A DNA stretch of 64,000 nucleotides from an uncultured Flammeovirgaceae bacterium (GTDB lineage: Bacteria; Bacteroidota; Bacteroidia; Cytophagales; Cyclobacteriaceae). Every line of letters starts with the position of its first letter. Position 1 is the stretch's first letter. Where the stretch lies: NCBI GenBank assembly GCA_937883755.1, contig CAKZYA010000022.1, positions 110,388-174,387 on the forward strand, written 5' to 3'. Below the pieces are notes generated by a model that was not told the origin of the DNA, ran no database searches, and saw only the letters and a list, made by a program, of their open reading frames with translations. The translations under genes and the position numbers were made by a program. Positions 8,464 through 17,689 of the stretch are shown here, one piece after another.

Positions 8464-9453
8464 ATGGAACTTTCAGTTGTCATTCCACTCTTCAACGAAG
8501 AAAAAAACGTATGCCTCTTGCTATCGAGATTACATCAGGCGTTAGCTAGCTATCAATACGAACTTATTTTGGTAGACGATGGATCTACTGATCAAACTAT
8601 CCGCCAAGTTCATTTTTATGCCAAACATCGAGTCCGCTTAGTATCTCTGAATTACAATCAGGGACAGACTTACGCCATGAAAACAGGTATTGCTCTGGCC
8701 GATGGGGACTATATCGTTACTATGGACGGAGATTTACAAAACGATCCCTCGGACATTCCTCGTTTACTCAATAAACTCATTGAAGGTTCTTACGATATGG
8801 TAACCGGTTACCGGGAAAAGCGAAAAGACGCTTGGCACCGTACCTTTCCCAGCCGAGTGGCCAACTGGCTGATTCGTAATACGACGGGTGTACACGTGCG
8901 GGACTACGGTTGTACCTTGAAAGTCTTTCGAGCAAATTTAGCCAAGAGCCTAGACCTACACGGAGAGTTACACCGATTTATTCCAGTGCTGGCTCACCTG
9001 CAAGGAGCGCGTATTGGCGAACTACCAGTGCACCACGCCCCTCGTCTTCACGGTACGTCAAAGTACGGATTAAACCGTACATTAAAGGTAGCCAGCGATT
9101 TATTACTCGTACTTTTTTTTCAAAAGTACTGGGCTCGAGCAATGCATTTGTTCGGTACAATAGGCCTGTTGCTCATGGCATCGGGAGCAATCACTTTATT
9201 GTATTTAGTAGGCATCAAGCTGCTTGGGCACGATATAGGTGGTCGTCCGCTTTTACTATTAGGTATGATGTCCATTCTGGGAGGATTACAGTTCGTCTCT
9301 TTCGGATTTATTGCGGAGATGCTTTACCGCTTGCATCAGCGGCAACCAACGGAGAATGCTGAAATACCTGACTTCAATCGGCTTCCTTCCGTATCGCCCA
9401 ATGTTACTAAAACTTCCTCTTGGCGATCCTCATCTTCTTCAATGCATGTATAA
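8464..9453 (+). CDS. Glycosyltransferase family 2 (DPM1/ArnC-like)
   Basis: Transfers a sugar from a nucleotide sugar, probably to a polyprenyl phosphate, at the inner membrane. The N-terminal GT-A domain shows VVIPLFNEEKNV, VDDGSTDQT and the metal-binding MDGDLQNDP. Two C-terminal membrane helices (about residues 225-250 and 258-285) match polyprenyl-phosphate-sugar synthases. The ATG at 8464 is preferred over an in-frame TTG two codons earlier. The stop codon is followed at once by the ATG of a GT39-type transferase (TAAATG), so they form an operon: this enzyme makes the lipid-linked sugar and the next uses it (inference, as for ArnC and ArnT). Confidence 0.87.
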   Translation: MELSVVIPLFNEEKNVCLLLSRLHQALASYQYELILVDDGSTDQTIRQVHFYAKHRVRLVSLNYNQGQTYAMKTGIALADGDYIVTMDGDLQNDPSDIPRLLNKLIEGSYDMVTGYREKRKDAWHRTFPSRVANWLIRNTTGVHVRDYGCTLKVFRANLAKSLDLHGELHRFIPVLAHLQGARIGELPVHHAPRLHGTSKYGLNRTLKVASDLLLVLFFQKYWARAMHLFGTIGLLLMASGAITLLYLVGIKLLGHDIGGRPLLLLGMMSILGGLQFVSFGFIAEMLYRLHQRQPTENAEIPDFNRLPSVSPNVTKTSSWRSSSSSMHV

Positions 9454-11166
9454 ATGGTTCAGGGAAATAGCACTTTGGATGATCGGGCTTTCTACAGTCT
9501 ACTGGCAGCCATTGTAGGGGTATACGTAGCAGGAATAGGGGCAAATAGTATCTGGACTACGCATGAGAGCTATTATGCCGTAGCCGTTCGTGAGATGTTG
9601 GAATCTGGTGATTGGTTGACAATTACATTTAATGGCGAACTTCGGTTTAATAAGCCTCCGCTTACTTATTGGTTGATGGCTACCTCTGCATCCCTATTCG
9701 GCTTGAAGGAATGGGCTCTCCGCTTACCGATCTTGCTATGTTCATTGGGCAGCCTTTTAGTGACTTATAAGTTAGGAGTAGTGTTGTTCAGTAAGGAAGT
9801 CGGACGATGGGCTTTACTGTTAATGGCGGTAAGTTTACAATTTGCCTGGCTCAAGCACTATGCTTCTCCGGAAATTCCGCTGACCTTTTTCTTTACTTTG
9901 ACAATGTACGGATTTATCAGAGGTCTATCAGGCCGACGAATAGGCTATCTGATCTTGGCGTTTACTGCTTTATCGCTTACCTTACTAGTAAAGGGGTGGC
10001 CGTATCTTCTGGTAGTATACGCCGTGTTGGGAGCTTTTCTTTTACTGCATTACCGCTTCTGTTTATCACAGATTAAAAACGCCGTACCTTTTAGATGGTT
10101 TTTATGGGGTAGCCTAGCCGCACTACTAATTGGGCTGAGCTGGCTGGGAGTGATGTACCTGCGCTATGAGGCAGAACTACTCGAAGTACTGCATTTTGAG
10201 ACCAGTCAGCGGATAGTTCGGAGTAATCAGAATGGTTTCTGGAAGCAGTGGTTTTTTTACCCCGAAGCAATCGTATGGAGCTTTTTTCCGGGGTCGCTTA
10301 TCTTATACTATGCTTTATTTTCTTACTGGAAAGAAGGTTTAACCAGCCTACAAAAAGTAGCCTTACCCGTTGCGTGGCTGGGAGTGATGCTGCTGGGGTT
10401 TACGCTGGCTCAAGGCAAACTACCCGCTTATATTCTGCAAGCGCATCCGGCTATGGCACTGCTGTGTGCTTACTTTATTGTACAAACTCAGCAAAATAAA
10501 AAGGTACAGCGTATTAATGCGTGGCTATGGGGGCTTGCTACCTTTATTGCTATCATATTTTCCATTGGTTTAGTAGTCGCTTTTCATCTGTCTTTGGTAT
10601 GGTATCTTGTGATTGGGTTATTAGCAGGTGTGGTCATAAGACAGTACGCCAAGCATTATTTACAATATGCGCCGACACTAGCCGTAGCCTCTACGGTAGT
10701 TGCTCTCGCTATTTTGTTTCTTAGCCTTTATCCTTCATTAGAACAATACCGTCCTTATCGCGCTATTCAGCAGGTGATAGCAAATCATCAAATTTCAGAA
10801 GAGGTGCCGATGGTGGTTGAAGAGCGTTTTATCCATAATATGCCTTTTTACGCCGAGCGAAAGGTGCTCAGGAATCGGCAGTATACTTGGGAAGACATTG
10901 TTCGTATGAAAGAAGAAGAGCCTGTACTCGGATTGGTAAAAACTGGACATGCTTTACCTACAGGATATGAGGTACTATGGCAAGGATCGATATATCGTAA
11001 AGGTTCAGAATCACACGGCTTTCGTTTCATCTTACACTGTTGGTATGCGTACCAGGGAAACAATCATCACTTTCAGGAGTATCAATTGGTTTATCAACCT
11101 CCATCGAGTATGCGGAAGAATCTTCCGGTTGCACTAGATGAAACTCTTAGACCACTTGATGATTGA
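9454..11166 (+). CDS. ArnT/GT39-like membrane glycosyltransferase
   Basis: Multi-pass integral membrane sugar transferase of 570 residues. The N-terminus has the family signature: a first helix, THESYYAVAVREMLESGDW (acidic residue in the first periplasmic loop), then FNKPPLTYWLMA. About twelve hydrophobic segments follow, then a soluble C-terminal domain from about residue 440. Enzymes of this type move a sugar from a polyprenyl-phosphate carrier to lipid A or another envelope acceptor on the periplasmic side. It starts directly at the stop of the GT2 gene, its likely donor-making partner. The acceptor is unknown. Confidence 0.82.
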   Translation: MVQGNSTLDDRAFYSLLAAIVGVYVAGIGANSIWTTHESYYAVAVREMLESGDWLTITFNGELRFNKPPLTYWLMATSASLFGLKEWALRLPILLCSLGSLLVTYKLGVVLFSKEVGRWALLLMAVSLQFAWLKHYASPEIPLTFFFTLTMYGFIRGLSGRRIGYLILAFTALSLTLLVKGWPYLLVVYAVLGAFLLLHYRFCLSQIKNAVPFRWFLWGSLAALLIGLSWLGVMYLRYEAELLEVLHFETSQRIVRSNQNGFWKQWFFYPEAIVWSFFPGSLILYYALFSYWKEGLTSLQKVALPVAWLGVMLLGFTLAQGKLPAYILQAHPAMALLCAYFIVQTQQNKKVQRINAWLWGLATFIAIIFSIGLVVAFHLSLVWYLVIGLLAGVVIRQYAKHYLQYAPTLAVASTVVALAILFLSLYPSLEQYRPYRAIQQVIANHQISEEVPMVVEERFIHNMPFYAERKVLRNRQYTWEDIVRMKEEEPVLGLVKTGHALPTGYEVLWQGSIYRKGSESHGFRFILHCWYAYQGNNHHFQEYQLVYQPPSSMRKNLPVALDETLRPLDD

Positions 11167-11184
11167 AACCAATCTCTTTATTTT

Positions 11185-11249
11185 GGAGAAAGCCATTGAC
11201 AAGAATTCTCCATTTAGTAGATCAGAAGGTTTTCGTCAATGGCTTTTCC
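11185..11249. terminator. Long-looped inverted repeat between convergent genes
   Basis: Arms AAAGCCATTGAC (from 11189) and GTCAATGGCTTT (to 11246), extended imperfectly by GGAG / TTCC, with a loop of about 34 bases. Placed between the ends of the GT39-like gene and the convergent M4 protease gene, it could serve as a bidirectional terminator. The loop is long for that, so a repeat element is an alternative. Confidence 0.4.
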
Positions 11250-11267
11250 AAACATGGCTTAACAATA

Positions 11268-14200
11268 TTATTTCCGCAATAAGCGAATGGTTTGAGTGCG
11301 CTTGGGAGTTTGTATCGTCAGAAAGTAAATTCCCGGTGCTAGCAACTCCTTTACCTGTACCTGAGCTTGGTTGACGGCAAGATTATACGAGCGCCCTAAA
11401 ACATCAGATAGTCTAAGCTGATAGTTCCCTGTAAGTGGTTCAGGTAGATAGATTTCTTGCTCAAACGGATTGGGATATACTACCGCTTTTTCACTAAGTG
11501 GATCGCCTAATGAAGTGACAGGGTCTTCAGTTTGCTCCACTTCGGCTGCTACTACGTAGGTGCGGGTACTTCCATCTTGCGCTACCACGGTGTAGTCAAC
11601 CTCTTGGCTGAAATCGTTACTGGAAATTCCACTAATTTGCTGAAACTCACCCACAAATACTTCCGAGCTAGGTGAGGCTGTGAAACGGGCTACTAATGTA
11701 CTAGGGTCAGTATCTTCGGGTAGCACTAATTTTATACTATCGTTACTGATAGTTCCAGCAACATTACCTGCCTCTAGTAACATCTCATAAGAAAGAATAT
11801 CCTTTTCGGAACTATTGATGATCCGCTCACCCTGACTGAACCAGGTAGTCCATTTTGCAAAAATATAAGGGGTTTCCAGCTCTCCATCAGAAGATGTTTT
11901 ATCTTCGTTGAGTGTAATTCGCCCGACAGCCGGGTTACCATCTTCGTCAATCACATCAAATACCATAAAACTATCATCGCTAGAGTAACTAGGGAAGCCG
12001 AGAGTATTATTGTTATACACCACATTAGTTTCACCCGTACTCAGGTCGGTAGCAATAATCTGATACGTTTCATCTTCAGCATCAAACAGGTCAAAGCAAA
12101 CAATATTTCGGTTGGTCTTGGAGAAAGATGGGTTACCAATGTTGGTACCTCGGGGCAGATTGGTGAAGATTTTTTGAATACTACCATCACCGAAGTCATC
12201 GGCGGTATTATCCCATACTCGGATAGCACCTACATCCCAATATTCAATGGTCTCTCCAAACCCGAAGCCTTGTACCTGGTTGAAGGCATCGTAGATCAGA
12301 AATTCGCCCGAATAGTCCCACTCAATAGCATCCGCGTACTGTACCTCTCCAGTGGTTACTCCGTCTTGGGTAGTCGGATTGAATAGCTCAAACCTCATGA
12401 AGTTATCAGTATCCCGAGTGAGGTCAGCGACCCAAATTTCGGGCTGTTGTTGGTTAGAGACAATAGCCAGTCTTTTTCCGTCCTTCGAGATGCTCAGATT
12501 TGACCACAATGCTTCATTGCTGATAACCTGTTCGTTAAAGGGAGGAGATAAGTCAATACCCTGAATGGTTTCATCTTCGGTAATGAAGAAGGCGGCACTA
12601 CCGTCGTCAGTAATGGTGGGCTTTCGATTGACAGTGGTAGTTGAGATCGCTTGGAAATTCCCACTGGCAAGGTCAACTATATACAAGCTATTGGTGGTTC
12701 CGAATTCATCTCGATCTCTTTCATCGGTGTTTACCGTCAATAAGAACTCGTTTCCCGCAATGGTTGGTAATTCATCTCCATCATCGTCTCCGCCACCGTT
12801 ACCTGGAGTACCACCACCCACCTCTTCGGTAATTCCTACGGCGTCAAAGGCAGTTGCCACCGCCTGGCTTTCGGTAGCACCAAACAGATCATTGGCCGAG
12901 TTGAGCAATGCTAACCTCAGGTCGGAGAACTCTGAACTGGCAGTGAGATAGGTGGTAAGCGCGTGGTAGTAAAGCTCACCCGCTCGGTCGCGACCAATTT
13001 CACTAGCAATCAAAAAGAAGGCCCGATTTGGGATGCCACTATTAATATGGACACCCCCATTATCTTCCTCTCCAGTATAAATTTCCGACATATTGTCAGG
13101 TTGCCAACCGTTATCTCGTAGTGAAGTCCCCCCGTTATGGGGTGATTCCATATCACGAAGAGCCCCGGAAGAAAAAACCCGGGTATTCACCACATCTTCA
13201 CCTAGTAGAAAGTCTTCGTTCTCAATCAGTACTCCAAATACATCGGCAATATGCTCATTGATGGCTCCTGACTGATCACGGTATACTAAATTTGCCGTAG
13301 CATTAATTACGCCGTGCGTCATTTCGTGTCCACCTACATCCAGCGAGCCGGCTAGAGGACGGAAGGCTACATCGCCATTGCCGTATACCATGAACGTACC
13401 ATTCCAGAAAGCATTATCCATCCCACTACTATCATCCTCCACATAATTCACTACAGATAAGATATTACCACCCTCGCCATCAATGGCTAAGCGATTATGC
13501 TTCTGCCGAAAGTAATCATAAGCTATCGAGGCGTTAACATGAGCCGATACGGCGGCTGGATCAGTAAATACGTTAGTTTCACTAAACGAGATACTGACTG
13601 ATTCAGGCTTGGGTTTGCTCAGGGCGTCGTAGGTAATCAGCACCCCCTCCAAATCGCTAATTGATGTTCCGGCAGGACTCTTAAATATATCTTTCGATGC
13701 ATCAATCAACCCAAACCCATCCGAAGCTTGCCAAACATTGAGGGTTTGGTTTAGATTGTTTAAGTCAATACCACTTCCTTGAGAAGCATTGGTAAGGCGC
13801 AGCGGGGAAGCTGACCGAGTTACTCTATGAGAAGCAGAATGATGGTGGTGATGGTGAGCATGAGTATCTTCGTGAGATAGATGCATCTCGGGAGCGAAGC
13901 TACAAGTAAGATTGGTTTTTTGAATCAGTGCCCCGCTTTGGGCATCAATCATAATTTCCCAGTAGTCTAGCATGTTGGGGCGAGCCATTACCTGCCAGGC
14001 TAGTTGAGGTGTACCCGTTTCCCAATTCGGTAAGATAACTAACTTGGCTTCGGGACCATTGTATTGTAGTAGTTTCTTTTGCTTTTCATTTAGATAACTA
14101 ACTGCTTCTAGTTGCCCTAAAGCCGTTTGTATTGCATCGGTATCACTTATGGAAGGAACAGTATTCAACGAGTGGGGGGTAGGCATATATCGACCGTTCA

Positions 14201-14714
14201 GCCCCTGTACTGCTCGCTGGTTCGCGTGAACAATAATTTCGCTACCGTATACATCAATGCCTTGGTACTGCTGCTGAAGGCGTAAGTGCTGATTATTAAG
14301 AATATCCTTCCATTGCTGTTTCGGGACAAATTCTTCGTTAGGAGCTGAGATTTGCATTAATTCGGATACTTCACTCAGATAGTGATTAGCTGCCGATGGG
14401 AAATCAGTAGCGATTCGGGCAGCTTGATTGTTAGTAGTGGGCAACTCACCTTTAATTTCTCGGGGCGGTTCTTGTCCTCGTCTTCCTTTTATCTGAAGGT
14501 TAGGTGAAGGTCGTGAGCCTTTCAGGTTGGGCACAGTACGGAACTGTCGGGCTGACTTGCTTTTTGCCCCGCTGCGGGTACGGTACTTGAATGAAGGTTT
14601 CTGGATTTCTTGGGTACGATTTTTCTTTACCTCCCAGGCTTCCGACTGGGCAAATAATAGGCTGCTCCCAAACATACAGCCTAATAGTATTAGTAATTGT
14701 AAAGTACGGGTCAT
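11268..14714 (-). CDS. Secreted M4 (thermolysin-type) metalloprotease with T9SS sorting domain
   Basis: Zinc endopeptidase of 1148 residues, exported to the surface or medium. In order: signal peptide (1-22), inhibitory FTP/PepSY propeptide (about 75-265), a His-rich linker (281-293), and an M4 catalytic domain with HEMTH at 463-467, INEHIADVFG with the third zinc ligand E487, and the active-site His in GGVHINSG (H556). Then follow a Gly/Asp-rich linker (about 633-648), a beta-propeller-like region of repeated DxxG-containing blades (about 655-1010), and a C-terminal T9SS domain starting VYPNPFEQEIYL and ending in Lys. The start overlaps the stop of the upstream lipoprotein gene by 4 bp. It ends opposite a convergent gene. 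Confidence 0.92.
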   Translation of the reverse strand: MTRTLQLLILLGCMFGSSLLFAQSEAWEVKKNRTQEIQKPSFKYRTRSGAKSKSARQFRTVPNLKGSRPSPNLQIKGRRGQEPPREIKGELPTTNNQAARIATDFPSAANHYLSEVSELMQISAPNEEFVPKQQWKDILNNQHLRLQQQYQGIDVYGSEIIVHANQRAVQGLNGRYMPTPHSLNTVPSISDTDAIQTALGQLEAVSYLNEKQKKLLQYNGPEAKLVILPNWETGTPQLAWQVMARPNMLDYWEIMIDAQSGALIQKTNLTCSFAPEMHLSHEDTHAHHHHHHSASHRVTRSASPLRLTNASQGSGIDLNNLNQTLNVWQASDGFGLIDASKDIFKSPAGTSISDLEGVLITYDALSKPKPESVSISFSETNVFTDPAAVSAHVNASIAYDYFRQKHNRLAIDGEGGNILSVVNYVEDDSSGMDNAFWNGTFMVYGNGDVAFRPLAGSLDVGGHEMTHGVINATANLVYRDQSGAINEHIADVFGVLIENEDFLLGEDVVNTRVFSSGALRDMESPHNGGTSLRDNGWQPDNMSEIYTGEEDNGGVHINSGIPNRAFFLIASEIGRDRAGELYYHALTTYLTASSEFSDLRLALLNSANDLFGATESQAVATAFDAVGITEEVGGGTPGNGGGDDDGDELPTIAGNEFLLTVNTDERDRDEFGTTNSLYIVDLASGNFQAISTTTVNRKPTITDDGSAAFFITEDETIQGIDLSPPFNEQVISNEALWSNLSISKDGKRLAIVSNQQQPEIWVADLTRDTDNFMRFELFNPTTQDGVTTGEVQYADAIEWDYSGEFLIYDAFNQVQGFGFGETIEYWDVGAIRVWDNTADDFGDGSIQKIFTNLPRGTNIGNPSFSKTNRNIVCFDLFDAEDETYQIIATDLSTGETNVVYNNNTLGFPSYSSDDSFMVFDVIDEDGNPAVGRITLNEDKTSSDGELETPYIFAKWTTWFSQGERIINSSEKDILSYEMLLEAGNVAGTISNDSIKLVLPEDTDPSTLVARFTASPSSEVFVGEFQQISGISSNDFSQEVDYTVVAQDGSTRTYVVAAEVEQTEDPVTSLGDPLSEKAVVYPNPFEQEIYLPEPLTGNYQLRLSDVLGRSYNLAVNQAQVQVKELLAPGIYFLTIQTPKRTQTIRLLRK

Positions 14715-15142
14715 AGCGGTTCAGAAGTTAATGTTTGAATATGTTCATAGAATGAAGTGAGGCTGTCAGCAGGGGTGAAATTTTGACTACCCCAGGTACA
14801 TTGCCGAACGGTATCAGTATGGATAGTGAGAAAATAATAGATATTCCCCGGTTCTTTGCTGCCAAACGCAGCGTCAGGCAACTCATTAGCCTGGGCAAAT
14901 ACTTGTTTTCGCTGAGCCTTATTTAAGCGAGATAATGATTTATACTCTTTAGTCAGGTTGTTATGATGGTACACCCGTCCGTTTTGAAGCACATAATAAG
15001 TATCTACCTGATTAGCTATACCACCTCCCTTACCGAAAGTAATATAATGCTGATCGATGACCTCTGGCTGGAAACTGGCACGTTGACAGTTACTTAAGCC
15101 AAACAAGAAGCAAAGGGTGGTCAAAGAGTAGAATAGGTTCAT
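14711..15142 (-). CDS. Small lipoprotein, unknown function
   Basis: A 143-residue protein with a lipoprotein signal (FCLFGLSNC-like: MNLFYSLTT then LFGLSNC, lipid Cys at 19). The frame is open further upstream to 15244, but the ATG at 15142 gives the clean signal peptide, so I chose it. The mature part is a small fold with SFQPEVIDQHYITFGKGGG and no domain I recognise. Its last 4 bp overlap the start of the M4 protease gene, so the two are co-transcribed. Co-translation suggests a role in protease folding, inhibition or anchoring (inference only). Confidence 0.68.
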   Translation of the reverse strand: MNLFYSLTTLCFLFGLSNCQRASFQPEVIDQHYITFGKGGGIANQVDTYYVLQNGRVYHHNNLTKEYKSLSRLNKAQRKQVFAQANELPDAAFGSKEPGNIYYFLTIHTDTVRQCTWGSQNFTPADSLTSFYEHIQTLTSEPL

Positions 15143-15407
15143 GGGCAAGGATAGGTAGTAAACCTTTTTTACTGTTATCCCGAAAGGATCAGCAAGGTTA
15201 ATGGTAATTAGTAAATTTTTCTTTTTTGAAAATTTCTGGTACAATATAAAGGCTAGGCCTCAATAATACCACTAATGGAGATGATGATTCGGAGAAGAAC
15301 CCTGGCTGATGTTGAAAATGGGTAATTGATGTGGGTACAAAATAGTACTGTGATTCAGTAAACTAGCATGCTCTATTGTGCTGCGCTACACTACATGATC
15401 CTATTTT

Positions 15408-16197
15408 TTGCTTAGTTATTTGTTTTATAATTATTTTACTATGGACTTGATAAATTATAAGATAATTAATTACTTAGATAGTAAACAAATTACTTATCAA
15501 TTGAATACTACTTTATTAAAATCTAATACAATAGCCAGGTTTAGCTGCTTGATGTTTCTTTTGTTCGCAATAATTATTAAAAGCAGCGCGCAGAATGCAA
15601 TGTTGGATAACGGTTTTAGCGTAAAATTTTCATTGGGATTTCCCCCTGATCAGTACGGCTACGATGGTGGTGATATACCTCTACCCAATGGATTGGAAGT
15701 GAATAACACCTTTGGCTTGGAGATTGGTAGTATGTGGGAAGTAGCCACTGGCGAAAACGTAGCACTAGCTGTTGACCTTAACTGGCTCGACCTAGTATAC
15801 AGCGGTGCCCGGATAAATGATCCCGTAGATGGGGATATCTATCGTATTACTGCGGAGATCTCTTTACTGGAGGTAGGTCCCAGCGGTTACCTGCGCCTTA
15901 AGTGACCAATTCGCTTTACAGGGCTACTACAACCTTCGCCCTACCTTCATGGGTACTGCATACTTTGCAGACCCGGAGGGTTCAGATGATTACGTACTAG
16001 CCCGCGCCTTTAATTTCATGCACGGATTAGGAGTGGGGGCTCGCTTTAAGTTTATTTACCTCGGCTACGAGTATACCTTTGGAAGCGTTAACGATAACCT
16101 TCAGGGGGAGGGTGAATTTGAGGATGCAAGCGAAATATTCGGTCGGCAACGGCTAGATGGGGCTAACTCCAAACTCATCATCGGCTTCCAGTTTTAA
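15408..16197 (+). pseudogene. Outer-membrane beta-barrel protein gene with a frameshift
   Basis: Two adjoining frames encode one protein. The first (15408-15905) has a signal-like hydrophobic stretch (FSCLMFLLFAIIIKSSAQ) and beta-strand-rich sequence ending SGYLRLK-stop. The second continues in the +1 frame from about 15900 with SDQFALQGYYNLRP and the strands of 15949-16197, ending in Phe like outer-membrane barrels (KLIIGFQF). Removing one base in CTTAAGTGACC joins them as LRLSDQF. So either the gene is broken or the sequence has a one-base error here. The family resembles small barrel proteins of the PF13568 type. The true start is uncertain because the leader before the signal is long. Confidence 0.7.
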
Positions 16198-16216
16198 TCT
16201 GTTTTATCCACTTAGG

Positions 16217-17506
16217 TCAAGGAGTAACCCACTCGCCATTGAGCATGACTCGGTTTATCTGATACATTGCCCGGATGTCTTCTAGCGGATTAGCATTAAG
16301 TAAAAGCAGGTCTGCTTGTTTACCGACTTCCACACTACCCAGCTTTTCTTCAATCCGAAAGAAACGGGCATTTTCTAGGGTAGCTCCTACTAACACAGCC
16401 ATCGGTGAAATACCACTTTCTACCATCAGCTCCATCTCTCGCTGGTACGACCAGCCCCAGTCGGCATAGGGAATATGTCCGTGTGAACCGACGACTATTC
16501 GTACTCCTTGCTGTTGCAAATAGCCAGTAATATCTAGCATACGCTCAAAACCGGTGTGCCGAAGCGTATCGGGTTTCTCTTCACTCAGTCGGTATTCAAA
16601 AGCCCCCAGAGTAGGGCAGACAAAGGTTTCTTTTTCTACCAGAAAATTGGCTAACTCTCGCACAGCAGCATCGGTAGTATCCAGTTGGTTCCAAACCTGA
16701 TAGCGACCAGGCCGACGGAATTTATTTTGGGTTAGCATTGCTTGGCGATAGTGTTCAGCTTCTCGCAATGGCAGTAGGGTAGTACCGAAAGAGGTGACAT
16801 GTTCAATGCCATCCAATCCGGCATTGATCGCATCGCGGGCATCGGTAATTTCCAGGTGAGCCGTTACTGGAATACCTGCTTCATGTGCGGTTTCACACAC
16901 TTGTCTAATTAGATCTAGAGATAACCGAAAGTAGACTTTAATAGCGGACGCCTTTTGATCTACCAACCGCTCTACGATACGCTCGGCTTCGGCAATGTCT
17001 TGCACGATATAGGAATTTCTGGGATAGGCGGGCGGAAAGCCATCCAGGTGAGGCCCGGTAAGATAGAGTCGGGGCAAGGGTAAATCCATTTGTCGGGCGG
17101 GTTCGTAGGTTTCAATCCAAGCTCCGGGGTCACGCAACGAAGTGATGCCTCGTTGCAGTAGTTGGGCAGGCATAGAGTCACTTACCAAGTGGAAGTGTGC
17201 ATCAATAAGACCGGGTAGTAATGTAAGTCCCTGAGCATCTATTACCTTGGCACCTCGAGGCACGCTGACACTATCTTCAGTTCCTACGGCAGTGATGTTG
17301 CTTTCCTGTACAATTACCGTAGCGTTAGGTAGAGGATTATTACCAGTACCATCAATCAAAGTAGCTCCTACGATAGCAATAGTTTTATCTCCTGACAAAA
17401 TAGTGGCCTCATTAACAGCTTGCACCGGATTATCGGATTGAGCATAGGTAAGTTGAAAAGTGACTGCCACTAATAGAGAAAGAAGCAAGCGTGAGGTTAT
17501 AGGCAT
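16217..17506 (-). CDS. Exported amidohydrolase (imidazolonepropionase-like)
   Basis: Metal-dependent hydrolase of 429 residues with a signal peptide (residues 1-23), so it acts in the periplasm. The family signatures are GLIDAHFHLVSD (metal-binding HxH), IPVTAHLE, DGIEHVTSFG and the C-terminal GSVEVGKQADLLLLNANPL. Where most relatives have GTDAG with the catalytic Asp, this protein reads VVGSHGHIPYADWG, a variant that may shift or lower activity. The substrate is unknown; relatives hydrolyse cyclic amides or peptides such as prolyl dipeptides. It is transcribed alone, with the frameshifted barrel gene convergent to it. Confidence 0.82.
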   Translation of the reverse strand: MPITSRLLLSLLVAVTFQLTYAQSDNPVQAVNEATILSGDKTIAIVGATLIDGTGNNPLPNATVIVQESNITAVGTEDSVSVPRGAKVIDAQGLTLLPGLIDAHFHLVSDSMPAQLLQRGITSLRDPGAWIETYEPARQMDLPLPRLYLTGPHLDGFPPAYPRNSYIVQDIAEAERIVERLVDQKASAIKVYFRLSLDLIRQVCETAHEAGIPVTAHLEITDARDAINAGLDGIEHVTSFGTTLLPLREAEHYRQAMLTQNKFRRPGRYQVWNQLDTTDAAVRELANFLVEKETFVCPTLGAFEYRLSEEKPDTLRHTGFERMLDITGYLQQQGVRIVVGSHGHIPYADWGWSYQREMELMVESGISPMAVLVGATLENARFFRIEEKLGSVEVGKQADLLLLNANPLEDIRAMYQINRVMLNGEWVTP

Positions 17507-17689
17507 AGCGAGAGGTTAGGTTGGGTATAAAGAGTATTAGTCGATACTCTCAGAAACGGCAGATTAATAAAAGTAAGGAATCTGATTCAGTGGCTAATCT
17601 AGTAGTATTTTGCGATTTTTTTTAATCCAGTGCAGCGTTTCGATGAGTTTTCTCCTCTTAGTAGATAGAAACCATTAAATAATTATTCG

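Noticed and set aside
11138..11374. Plus-strand 78-codon frame at the end of the GT39-like gene
   Set aside because: Overlaps two real genes and a hairpin, and resembles no protein.
12565..12951. Plus-strand 128-codon frame inside the M4 protease gene
   Set aside because: Ser/Pro-rich shadow of the linker and propeller region.
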